Below, in pieces: positions 12,220 through 20,267 of a DNA stretch of 64,000 nt (its first letter is position 1; each line of letters begins with the position of its first letter). The notes beneath the pieces were generated by a model. The model was given only the letters and a program-made list of their open reading frames with translations, made no database searches and was not told where the DNA came from. The translations under genes were made by a program, and so were the position numbers. The DNA is taken from contig JAKVOG010000005.1 of assembly GCA_022482925.1 (NCBI GenBank), forward strand, positions 62,001 to 126,000. Reading direction: 5' to 3'. The stretch is from Selenomonas sp. Lineage in GTDB: Bacteria; Bacillota; Negativicutes; Selenomonadales; Selenomonadaceae.

Positions 12220-12347
12220 TCCTCATTTCTCAAATCCGTCATTCACCTTTTACAAGCCTTTACAGGTTTCTATGTGTTAATATTTCGTGACTTACGATCA
12301 AAATCCTTCTTCTGACTTATCTTTTCCCAGAAATTTTCACTTCAATC

Positions 12348-12431
12348 TCATTCTGTGAACAATTCATCCCAGAATGCATAGGCTACCATCAGAAAAATCA
12401 GCAGCAGCAAAAACAGATCGCCCATTACCAT
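12348..12431 (-). CDS. Candidate 27-aa hydrophobic small protein MVMGDLFLLLLIFLMVAYAFWDELFTE
   Basis: ATG preceded by gaaGGGAGctt (Shine-Dalgarno); isolated between folB and the NlpC/P60 gene terminator; stop at 12348-12350. Confidence 0.4.
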   Translation of the reverse strand: MVMGDLFLLLLIFLMVAYAFWDELFTE

Positions 12432-12494
12432 AAGCTCCCTTCGCGAAAAACAGCAGTCGGGTTCATTACAGCCTGAACTGCATATTGTATAAAA

Positions 12495-12522
12495 AAAGGG
12501 GAGAGGCAATAAGCCTCTCCTA
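12495..12522 (-). terminator. Rho-independent terminator after the NlpC/P60 gene
   Basis: ggagaggcaataagcctctcc hairpin next to an A7 run (U-run on minus). Confidence 0.8.
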
Positions 12523-12536
12523 AAATACTGGTCATT

Positions 12537-13202
12537 TTACATTACCCGACGGGCGCCGATATAGCAGGAGCCCCAATAAGAGCTATCCAAAGATGCTACA
12601 CTGACACCACGACTGGACGACGCATTGATGAACTGACGATCACCAAGATAAATGCCAACGTGGGAAGCTCCCGGGGCATACGTCGAAAAGAATACGAGGT
12701 CACCAGGCATGAGATCGCTGGAAGAAACCGGCGAACCACACTCATACTGGACATCTGCTGTCCGCGGCAGTGAAAGGCCAGCATGGGCAAAGACATACTG
12801 CACATAACCGGAGCAGTCGAAACCACTCGGGCTCGTGCCACCGAATACATACGGCACACCAAGGTACTGCATGGATTCAGAGATGACCGTACGATTGATG
12901 TAGTTGGTCGCATGAGCAACTGCCGGCATTGATTTACCGAGCAGTGCCGTATAGGTCGTAGAACCTACCTGACCATCTGCATTCATTCCCTTAGTCGTCT
13001 GGAATGCCTTTACCGCCTCTGCGGTGGCTGGACCGTAGTCCCCATCAGCAGATACATCGTAGCCGAGACGAACCAGTTGTCCCTGGATCTCCGCCACGTC
13101 TGTGCCCTGATCACCTACACGGAATGCCGAAGCGGCACCACATACGGAAAACCAGCACATAAGGATCATGGACAGCGCAAACACGCGCTTTGCTTTACTC
13201 AA
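12537..13202 (-). CDS. Secreted peptidoglycan-binding + NlpC/P60 endopeptidase
   Basis: Signal peptide; GDQGTDVAEIQGQLVRLGYDVSADGDYGPATAEAVKAFQ; YVFGGTSPSGFDCSGYVQYVFAHAGLSLPRTADVQY...GASHVGIYLG. Confidence 0.93.
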   Translation of the reverse strand: MSKAKRVFALSMILMCWFSVCGAASAFRVGDQGTDVAEIQGQLVRLGYDVSADGDYGPATAEAVKAFQTTKGMNADGQVGSTTYTALLGKSMPAVAHATNYINRTVISESMQYLGVPYVFGGTSPSGFDCSGYVQYVFAHAGLSLPRTADVQYECGSPVSSSDLMPGDLVFFSTYAPGASHVGIYLGDRQFINASSSRGVSVASLDSSYWGSCYIGARRVM

Positions 13203-13211
13203 AAAGCCAAC

Positions 13212-13352
13212 TCCTCTCTCTGTTCGCCTACGAGGTTAGCTGCCGGGCTCGGGTAGAGAAGACCACCCGCGTCATGTTCACGAGATCGTGAATATGACGT
13301 TCGCCCCAAAATATCGGTTCCCCCGCTCCTGGGCTGGATTCGGCTTGTTCGT
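13212..13352 (-). promoter_or_regulatory. ydaO/yuaA c-di-AMP riboswitch upstream of the NlpC/P60 gene
   Basis: Minus strand reads gccgaatccagcccaggagcgggggaaccgatattttggggcgaac...gggtggtcttctctacccgagcccggcagctaacctcgtaggc, matching the ydaO conserved blocks; directly upstream of a wall hydrolase. Confidence 0.92.
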
Positions 13353-13519
13353 TTGTATATCACCCATTTTTATATAATACGACAGAAGTCGTCGTATTCC
13401 TACTTGTTTCCTTGATGTTTCTTATTTTTTCTATTCTTTCAGCTTGTTTTCAGAAACCCTCCAGAAATGAAAATTGGCTGTCAAAACTGACAGCCACAAT
13501 ATTCAATTTACGTTGCTAT

Positions 13520-13878
13520 AAGCAATCAGTAAGCCGAGTTTTGTACCACTTGCGCGGTGACAATCATTTATCTAGGCACGACAGTTGCCTGCCGGCTCAA
13601 GCGACTCAACCCGGAAGGATCCGCGGGCCGCATCATCCCTTCCCTATTCGGTCTTGCTCCGTGTGGGGTTTACCAAAGCCAACCAGTCACCTGGCTGCTG
13701 GTGCGCTCTTACCGCACCTTTCCACCCTTACCTGGACGAACCAGGCGGTCTAAATCTCTATGGCACTTTCCCTAAGGTCACCCTCGCTGGACGTTATCCA
13801 GCACACTGCCCTATGGAGCCCGGACTTTCCTCATCTGACGTCAAGCGTCAGCCGCGATTGTCTTGACAACTTATATCA
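13520..13878 (-). ncRNA. rnpB: RNase P RNA (bacterial type A)
   Basis: Minus strand has GAGGAAAGTCCGGGCTCC...GGTAAACCCCACACGGAGCAAGACC...ACAAAACTCGGCTTAC hallmark blocks. Confidence 0.96.
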
Positions 13879-13887
13879 ACAGGTGTG

Positions 13888-13917
13888 ATTATATCACAAT
13901 TAGCAGGTGTCTGTCAA
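13888..13917 (-). promoter_or_regulatory. Sigma-A-type promoter of rnpB
   Basis: TTGACA - 18 nt - TATAAT on the minus strand just upstream of the rnpB 5' end. Confidence 0.8.
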
Positions 13918-14093
13918 ATCAGGTACTAAATCGAAAGTCCTGGTACACGGTTCAATGCCCATTGTCAACCTGCCATCCCTCAAAAAGGACATTTGCCCTT
14001 TTATTATTTTGTATTTTTTCTTATAATAGTATTAGTGTTTGCTTATATATTTAATATTTTCAGAATTAATTTATCAGAAAGAAGGAAATCATC

Positions 14094-14804
14094 ATGGCTA
14101 CACCACATATCGGCGCCGAAAAAGGCGACATCGCTGAGCGCATCCTCCTGCCGGGCGATCCGCTGCGCGCAAAATTCATTGCAGAGAACTTCCTGGAGAA
14201 CCCGAAGCAGTACACAGCTGTACGCAACATCCTGGGCTTCACAGGTACGTATAAAGGTGTTCCTGTCTCCGTTCAGGGAACGGGCATGGGCATTCCGTCC
14301 ATCTCCATCTACACGCATGAACTGATCCACGAGTTTGGCTGCAAGAAGCTGTTCCGTGTCGGCACCTGCGGTGGCATGCATCCGGATGTCAAACTGCGCG
14401 ACGTACTCATCGCTCAGGCTGCCAGCACGGATTCTTCCATCATCAAGAACATCTTCGGCGGCTCCATCAACTACGCTCCGATTGCAGACTATGACCTGCT
14501 CTCCAAAGCGGTAGCCAACACGAAGAAACTGGGGCTCAAGTCTACGGTCGGCAATATCATCTCTGTTGACCGCTTCTACGATGATGAAATCGACAGCGAT
14601 AAGCTGCGCCGTTACGGCATCCTGGCCGTCGAGATGGAAGCTGCTGCTCTCTACACGCTGGCAGCTGAAGCTCATGTCCAGGCACTGGCTCTGTTCACGG
14701 TCAGCGATCACCTGATGACGGGTGAAGCCTGCACCGCTGAGGAACGTCAGACGTCCTTCAACGACATGATCAAGATTGCCCTCGAAACGGCTATCGAAGA
14801 CTGA
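14094..14804 (+). CDS. deoD: Purine-nucleoside phosphorylase (DeoD type)
   Basis: [55 protein letters not shown]. Confidence 0.97.
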   Translation: MATPHIGAEKGDIAERILLPGDPLRAKFIAENFLENPKQYTAVRNILGFTGTYKGVPVSVQGTGMGIPSISIYTHELIHEFGCKKLFRVGTCGGMHPDVKLRDVLIAQAASTDSSIIKNIFGGSINYAPIADYDLLSKAVANTKKLGLKSTVGNIISVDRFYDDEIDSDKLRRYGILAVEMEAAALYTLAAEAHVQALALFTVSDHLMTGEACTAEERQTSFNDMIKIALETAIED

Positions 14805-14824
14805 TTCATTTCCAATAGTTGACC

Positions 14825-14870
14825 AAAAAGGGCTGCCACACAAAAGCAATTTCGTGTGGCAGCCCTTTTT
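14825..14870 (+). terminator. Rho-independent terminator after deoD
   Basis: aaaaagggctgccacac...gtgtggcagcccttttt. Confidence 0.9.
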
Positions 14871-14876
14871 GCGTCC

Positions 14877-14964
14877 CCCGTTCCCGTAGGGGCGCGTTTG
14901 ATTAGTCCAGCCCTGCTGATGCTGGCGTATCCCGTTCCCGTAGGGGCGCGATTCATCGCGCCCG
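14877..14964. repeat. Two copies of cccgttcccgtaggggcgcg; the second carries the palindrome ggcgcgattcatcgcgcc
   Basis: Direct inspection: 14877-14900 and 14930-14964. Confidence 0.8.
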
Positions 14965-15051
14965 CTCGTTTGCGAAAAGCACCTTGTACGGGTTTGGGTA
15001 TGCGAAAAGCCCAGGCCAATCACGCCTGGACTTTGCTGTCTTGGGGACTTC

Positions 15052-15285
15052 TTAGTTTTGGATAGCCTCCAGCTGTTCTCTGCTGAAGCCAGTTGCCTTC
15101 ATAATGGTTTCTGCGCTTACGCCCAGAGCTATCAGCTTTCGCGCCAGCTCTGCCTGGCCTTCCTGACGGCCCTTTTCTATACCTTCTTCCAGCCATACTT
15201 CTTTGGCTGTATCCAAGTTCCATTCCATATTCACCATATCATGCACTTCGATTCGCATGATCGTCGTAAGGAAAACTTCTCGTAT
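15052..15285 (-). pseudogene. C-terminal remnant of an Rpn-family PD-(D/E)XK nuclease/transposase-like protein
   Basis: MRIEVHDMVNMEWNLDTAKEVWLEEGIEKGRQEGQAELARKLIALGVSAETIMKATGFSREQLEAIQN resembles Rpn C-terminal tails; no catalytic domain present. Confidence 0.55.
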
Positions 15286-15544
15286 AGACAGCTTCCGGCG
15301 AAATATCAAGGTCACCATCAGCCCAGACAAGCAATCCGTGGTCAACCTTAGCAGTATGGAATACCTCCGGATTTGCTAAAATCTCATAAGCCGGATATTG
15401 CAACAACGGTGCAGCATCAAATAAACGCTTTTCGCCACTAGAAAAGACAACCAGCATATAAAGCTCATCGATAATCCTGACAGAAGCTATCTTCAGATCT
15501 ACATCAGGCTGCCCCGCATAGGCGATATCATCAATCACATACAT
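15239..15544 (-). CDS. DUF2442 domain protein
   Basis: 101 aa; DVDLKIASVRIIDELYMLVVFSSGEKRLFDAAPLLQYPAYEILANPEVFHTAKVDHGLLVWADGDLDISPEAVY. Confidence 0.75.
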   Translation of the reverse strand: MYVIDDIAYAGQPDVDLKIASVRIIDELYMLVVFSSGEKRLFDAAPLLQYPAYEILANPEVFHTAKVDHGLLVWADGDLDISPEAVYTRSFPYDDHANRSA

Positions 15545-15558
15545 AATCGATTGCCTCC

Positions 15559-15825
15559 TTATCTCAATGGCTCAATCTTATCAAAATGCATCCCACGTAC
15601 AGCATTATTCCATGCAGCATAAAGTTCATCTTCATGAATGCACAACCACGCTGTTACGATTTTTAATTGCTTCATGGGAATTGCCCCTGCTAACAATTCT
15701 CCATCAATCCCAATAGAAGCTTCATAATCACCATAATATACATGTACATGTGGTTTATGATGCTTGTCATTGTCTAAGAATATCATTTTTATGATCATTC
15801 CCATGAACCTGCTGAGTTCTGGCAT
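15559..15825 (-). CDS. DUF4160 domain protein
   Basis: 88 aa; MPELSRFMGMIIKMIFLDNDKHHKPHVHVYYGDYEASIGIDGELLAGAIPMKQLKIVTAWLCIHEDELYAAWNNA. Confidence 0.8.
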   Translation of the reverse strand: MPELSRFMGMIIKMIFLDNDKHHKPHVHVYYGDYEASIGIDGELLAGAIPMKQLKIVTAWLCIHEDELYAAWNNAVRGMHFDKIEPLR

Positions 15826-15971
15826 GGTATCCCTCTTTCCGTAAAATTTCGTAACTCTACTTATATTATATCATACTCCAAATCCCCATAAACTGAAAGT
15901 TTCCGGGGATTCGCTGTGCATTTATTGGAAGGGAAAAACGGCCCGCGTTTCGCAAGGTCCTGTCGGCATGC

Positions 15972-15991
15972 GGGCTTGATGAATCAAGCCC
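15972..15991. repeat. Palindromic repeat GGGCTTGATGAATCAAGCCC
   Basis: Perfect inverted-repeat hairpin; near-identical copy at about 35398 (gggcttgataaatcaagccc). Confidence 0.75.
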
Positions 15992-16044
15992 CTGTTATGA
16001 TGTGACCTCCTGTCAAGTGCAAAATTGACAGGAGGCATAATTTT

Positions 16045-16246
16045 TCTGGCAGCACCCAGAAGCCTTGGATTGCGTTTGTTCGGCATTGGCCAGTCTGTTA
16101 TACGTGCATTGGTTAGCACAGGCTAATGGTCCGCCGTAGGCTCTGCAATCTACTGTCGGGGATTTTAGTGTTTTATGCTATACCCCATAGGGGCGACGCA
16201 GATAGCCAGACCGTTCTTGCTTCCACGGCTTCTGGCTGCTGCCAGA
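16045..16246 (-). ncRNA. Candidate bridge RNA/seekRNA-type structured non-coding end of the IS
   Basis: 20-nt arms tctggcagcacccagaagcc (16045-16064) and ggcttctggctgctgccaga (16227-16246), 19/20 complementary, closing a 162-nt non-coding region inside the IS. Confidence 0.4.
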
Positions 16247-16275
16247 TTTTCTTCTCATGACTTAAATATGCACAG

Positions 16276-17385
16276 TTAAGCGCGTCTTTCCATATTACCA
16301 GTCTCCATCCCCCAGATAAAGCCGGCAAATTCACGGGCTACTGCCGTTATCGTTACATTATGTTTCATGCCACGCTCCGTTAGCTTCTTATAACGCTTCT
16401 GCAGCCTTATCGCTGCGCGATCTGCATAGTTTATTACAGCTTCGGACTGTCCAGATTGCCTGCTCTTTAGCTGCTTGGATTTACTGCCGATTTGTCCTCT
16501 TACTATTGACTGCGCGGATTCGGTCAGAATACGTCTGACATGAGAATTTCCTGCCTTGGTAATTGACAAATGCTTTGTACTGTCCCCGCTGGAATGCTCT
16601 CCAGGCACCAGCCCCAGATAGCTCATAAAATTCTTCGGTGAATGGAACCTGTGGCAGTCTCCTATTTCAGCAATGATTGTCATGGCCGTTATTGTCCTTA
16701 CACCCTTGAAGCAGCATAGATGTCCCACTCTCTCCTTGTAGCGTTCTTCATGAGCAATTTCCTCAATTCTGGTTTCCATACGTTCCAGACGTTCAGACAA
16801 CGTCCGATACGTTTCCATGTATGCATTCAATACTTCGCCAAGATAACCTGGTAAGCAAAGGTCTTTGATCCAGTTTAAATGGGCTATAGTCCACGGGGTC
16901 TTGTCTGAATAGTAACCATTCCGAAGAAGGAAGGACAGGATTTCCTGCTTAATCCGTTTGAATTCTCTTTTATGGTCATCACGCATACGAAGATATTCCC
17001 TCACCATGTTATCTTCCTGATTCGGAATCCTTACCAAACTACATGTGCCAAAGGCAAGGTTTTGAGCCAGGGAACGTGCATCGCGGCGATCCGTCTTCAC
17101 TCTCCGGTTATCCTTTAGCAACGTAGTCGGAGCTACAATGACGCAGTTAAATCCTTCATCCTCTAATTTTTGCCGCAGGACATATCCGAGGCAGCCAGCC
17201 TCATAGCATAGCCTGTATTCAAGGGAATTAGCATTCTGCTCATTAAGCTTGTGCAGGTATTTTACTACACGCTTGTAATCGGCTGGAATAGTTACTTCTC
17301 CAAAATACTGGTTCTTAGATGGATTGAAGCAACATAGTGAATAAGAATCCTTGTGTACATCCATACCAACATATATAATAGACAT
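16276..17385 (-). CDS. IS110 family transposase (DEDD + C-terminal Tnp_20 domain)
   Basis: MSIIYVGMDVHKDSYSLCCFNPSKNQYFGEV...VKTDRRDARSLAQ...CCFKGVRTITAMTIIAEIGDCHRFHSPKNFMSYLGLVPGEHSSG. Confidence 0.95.
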   Translation of the reverse strand: MSIIYVGMDVHKDSYSLCCFNPSKNQYFGEVTIPADYKRVVKYLHKLNEQNANSLEYRLCYEAGCLGYVLRQKLEDEGFNCVIVAPTTLLKDNRRVKTDRRDARSLAQNLAFGTCSLVRIPNQEDNMVREYLRMRDDHKREFKRIKQEILSFLLRNGYYSDKTPWTIAHLNWIKDLCLPGYLGEVLNAYMETYRTLSERLERMETRIEEIAHEERYKERVGHLCCFKGVRTITAMTIIAEIGDCHRFHSPKNFMSYLGLVPGEHSSGDSTKHLSITKAGNSHVRRILTESAQSIVRGQIGSKSKQLKSRQSGQSEAVINYADRAAIRLQKRYKKLTERGMKHNVTITAVAREFAGFIWGMETGNMERRA

Positions 17386-17781
17386 TGAAGTGACCTCCCT
17401 TTGCAAATGTGATAACTATGCATATCCTAATTATGCCTACGAACTCACGCCTTTTGCAATAGTGGAGGTCACTTCATATTATCTACGGGGTTCGGGGGGG
17501 GCGGTGGTATGCAGACCGAAGTCCCGCACGAGCTCCATACGGATCACCCGCACATTCAAATTGTCTGTATCGATCATGCCAGCGTTTTGCTCTTTTGTTT
17601 CTTTATGCACATTTTATCTGATTTATGCACTTTTCTCCCTTTCTATGTAAATTCTATGGTTACTCTAGGGTATCGTTGGCACAGTCTGACCTGAAGGTTG
17701 GCTTCACTTTGACCACATCCTTCGGTTCAAAGTGGGCAATCCTGGCCAATCCTTATACAGGATCATACATTTTCCGGATGC

Positions 17782-17832
17782 AAAAAAGAGCCATCGGCCA
17801 GCGTAAAAAATACGCTGGTCAATGACTCTTTT
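17782..17832. terminator. Terminator-like hairpin downstream of the M18 peptidase
   Basis: aaaaaagagccatcggccagcgtaaaaaatacgctggtcaatgactctttt. Confidence 0.65.
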
Positions 17833-17848
17833 ATCCTATCCGAAAATC

Positions 17849-19240
17849 TCAGGCTTCCTTCAGGAAGGCTGTATAGGCTTTTCTGGCTTCATAAACATCG
17901 ATCTTGCTCGTTGCTTCCCATGGTGCATGCATGCTCATGACACCGACACCGCTGTCGATGACCTGCATCCCGTAGAGGCTCATGATATAGGCGATGGTTC
18001 CGCCACCGCCCAGGTCAACTTTGCCCAGCTCAGCCAGCTGATAATGGACGCCATTGCCATCCATGATACGACGCAGCTCACCAAGGTACTCGGCATTGGC
18101 ATCATTGGAGCCGGACTTGCCACGGGCCCCTGTGAACTTATTAAACACCATTCCCTTGCCCAGATACGACACATTCTTCTTGTCATACGCACTGGCATAA
18201 AGAGCATCATACGCACTGGATACATCAGATGAGAGCATCTTGCAGTTTGCAAGTGTACGACGCAGGGCCAGATCACTGTACTGACTGCAGGCATTCAGCA
18301 GCTCAGCCGTGATATTCTCAAAGAAATGAGACTGCATCCCCGTGGCCCCAACGCTGCCGATCTCCTCCTTGTCGACCAGCAGGCAGCAGGCCGTACGCTT
18401 CATATGTCCCGTTTCAAGCATCGCCACGAGCGACGTATAGGCACAAACGCGGTCATCCTGTCCATAGGCCAGTGTCATGCTGCGGTCAAAGCCCAGTTCA
18501 CGGGCCTTGCCGGCCGGAACCAGCGCCAGTTCAGCGGACTGGAAGTCCTCTTCCTCGATATCATACTTGTCCTTGATGAGCTTCAGCACGCCATCCTTGA
18601 CCGATTCCTTATCGTCCTGCTTGAGCGGATAATTGCCGACCAGGATATCGAGGTTTTCCCCTTCGATAACCTTGGCCGCATTCTTCTTCATCTGCTCCTG
18701 CGACAGATGAATGAGCAGATCGGTCACACAGAATACCGGATCGCTCTCGTCTTCGCCAATGCAGATCTCGATGACCCGGCCATCTTTCTTGGCTACGACA
18801 CCATGCATAGCCAGTGGCAGCGTGACCCACTGATACTTCTTGATGCCACCATAGTAATGCGTATCCAGATAGGCCAGTCCGCCGTCTTCATAGAGCGGAT
18901 TCTGCTTGACATCCAGACGGCAGGTATCGATATGAGCGCCCAGTATATTCATGCCATCTTCCAGCGGTTCATCACCGATATTGAAGAGTGCGATTGCCTT
19001 CTTCATGTTGACGGCATAGACCTTGTCACCGGCCGTAAGCTTTTCTCCTTTGGCAATGACCTCTTCCATATTGCGATAGCCGGCAGCCTCTGCCTGCTTC
19101 ACTGCCTCCCGGACGCTCTCACGCTCGGTCTTACAGGTACTCAGGAATTCCCGATACCCCTTATTCAAAGCCTCCAGCGCCTGCTTTTCCGCTGTATTGT
19201 ACTGACTCCAGACGGAGTCCTTTTTCTTATCTTCTGCCAT
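17849..19240 (-). CDS. M18 family aminopeptidase
   Basis: 463 aa; GAHIDTCRLDVKQNPLYEDGGLAYLDTHYYGGIKKYQW; LVDKEEIGSVGATGMQSHFFENI. Confidence 0.93.
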   Translation of the reverse strand: MAEDKKKDSVWSQYNTAEKQALEALNKGYREFLSTCKTERESVREAVKQAEAAGYRNMEEVIAKGEKLTAGDKVYAVNMKKAIALFNIGDEPLEDGMNILGAHIDTCRLDVKQNPLYEDGGLAYLDTHYYGGIKKYQWVTLPLAMHGVVAKKDGRVIEICIGEDESDPVFCVTDLLIHLSQEQMKKNAAKVIEGENLDILVGNYPLKQDDKESVKDGVLKLIKDKYDIEEEDFQSAELALVPAGKARELGFDRSMTLAYGQDDRVCAYTSLVAMLETGHMKRTACCLLVDKEEIGSVGATGMQSHFFENITAELLNACSQYSDLALRRTLANCKMLSSDVSSAYDALYASAYDKKNVSYLGKGMVFNKFTGARGKSGSNDANAEYLGELRRIMDGNGVHYQLAELGKVDLGGGGTIAYIMSLYGMQVIDSGVGVMSMHAPWEATSKIDVYEARKAYTAFLKEA

Positions 19241-19301
19241 AATTGCTGCTTCCTTCCTTATTTCTTATCCTGTAACCAACCTATCCGGCTACACCATTGG
19301 T

Positions 19302-20267
19302 TCAGCCAAAATATTCCTTCAGGATAGCTACAAAGTCCTGACGGGTAGTCGCCTTATTGAATTTATCACGCAGGATCGCACCATGAGTAATGCCCCGCGT
19401 ATACCAGGTAGCATGCTTGCGCATCTCGCGCGGACCGACATAATCCCCCTTATATTTTAGCAGGAGATCCAAATGCCGGATGATGACCTCCGCCCGCTCC
19501 TGCATCGAGGGCCCTGGCAGTTCCTCACCGGTCTTCAGGAAATGCGTCAGCTGACGGAAAATCCAGGGATTGCCCTGTGCCGCCCGGCCGACCATAACCC
19601 CGTCTGCTCCCGTAACCGCCAGGATCCGGCTCAGATCGCTGCAGCTGCGGACATCGCCATTGGCGATGACCGGCACCTTCACGGCCTGCTTGACCGCCGC
19701 AATGGCTTCCCAGTCGGCATTATCCCGGTAGAACTGCTCCCGCGTGCGGCCATGAACCGCAATGGCGTCGACACCGGCCGCCTCCGCGATCTTCGCGATC
19801 TCCACGACGTTGACATGCGCATCATCCCAGCCTTTGCGCATCTTGACCGTGAACGGCATGCGGACAGCCTTGCGGATCGCCGACAGGATCTCATAGACCT
19901 TGTCCGGTGCCAGCATCAGTGCCGAGCCTTCGCCATTCTTGACAATCTTCGGCGCCGGACACCCCATGTTGAAATCCAGGATATCCGCTGTTCCCAGTTC
20001 CTCAACATAGCGGGCAGCTTCAGCTGCCATAGCCGGTGAATTGGCAAAGATCTGCATCGCGAGCGGCCGTTCAGCCGGCTCAGACTGCAGCATGGTAAGC
20101 GTACGCTCGTTGCGGAAATGGATGCCCTGACTGCTGACCATCTCGGCGTAGCAAAGCGGGCAGCCCATATCATGGGCAATGATACGGTATGCAGTGTCCG
20201 TAACCCCGGCCATTGGTGCCAGGAATACCGGCGCTTCGAAATGGAATTTCCCAATATTCATACTCAT
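19302..20267 (-). CDS. dusB: tRNA-dihydrouridine synthase (DusB)
   Basis: FLAPMAGVTDTAYRIIAHDMGCPLCYAEMVSSQGIHF; DFNMGCPAPKIVKNGEGSALM. Confidence 0.95.
   Translation of the reverse strand: MSMNIGKFHFEAPVFLAPMAGVTDTAYRIIAHDMGCPLCYAEMVSSQGIHFRNERTLTMLQSEPAERPLAMQIFANSPAMAAEAARYVEELGTADILDFNMGCPAPKIVKNGEGSALMLAPDKVYEILSAIRKAVRMPFTVKMRKGWDDAHVNVVEIAKIAEAAGVDAIAVHGRTREQFYRDNADWEAIAAVKQAVKVPVIANGDVRSCSDLSRILAVTGADGVMVGRAAQGNPWIFRQLTHFLKTGEELPGPSMQERAEVIIRHLDLLLKYKGDYVGPREMRKHATWYTRGITHGAILRDKFNKATTRQDFVAILKEYFG

Larger units (their letters stand above)
15997..17477 (-). mobile_element. IS110 family (IS1111-like) insertion sequence, about 1.48 kb
   Basis: IS110-type transposase plus imperfect inverted ends atgatgtgacctcc (15997) / ggaggtcacttcat (17464-17477). 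Confidence 0.75.

Noticed and set aside
13412-13866. Three + strand ORFs at 13.4-13.9 kb
   Set aside because: They lie over the RNase P RNA gene on the opposite strand.
14043-15023. 326-aa minus-strand ORF over deoD
   Set aside because: Antisense to deoD; its RPYGNG repeats are just translation of the GTAGGGGC-type DNA repeats.
17493-17502. G8 run near 17.5 kb as a phase-variation tract
   Set aside because: It sits in a non-coding remnant beside the IS end; no intact gene it could switch was found.
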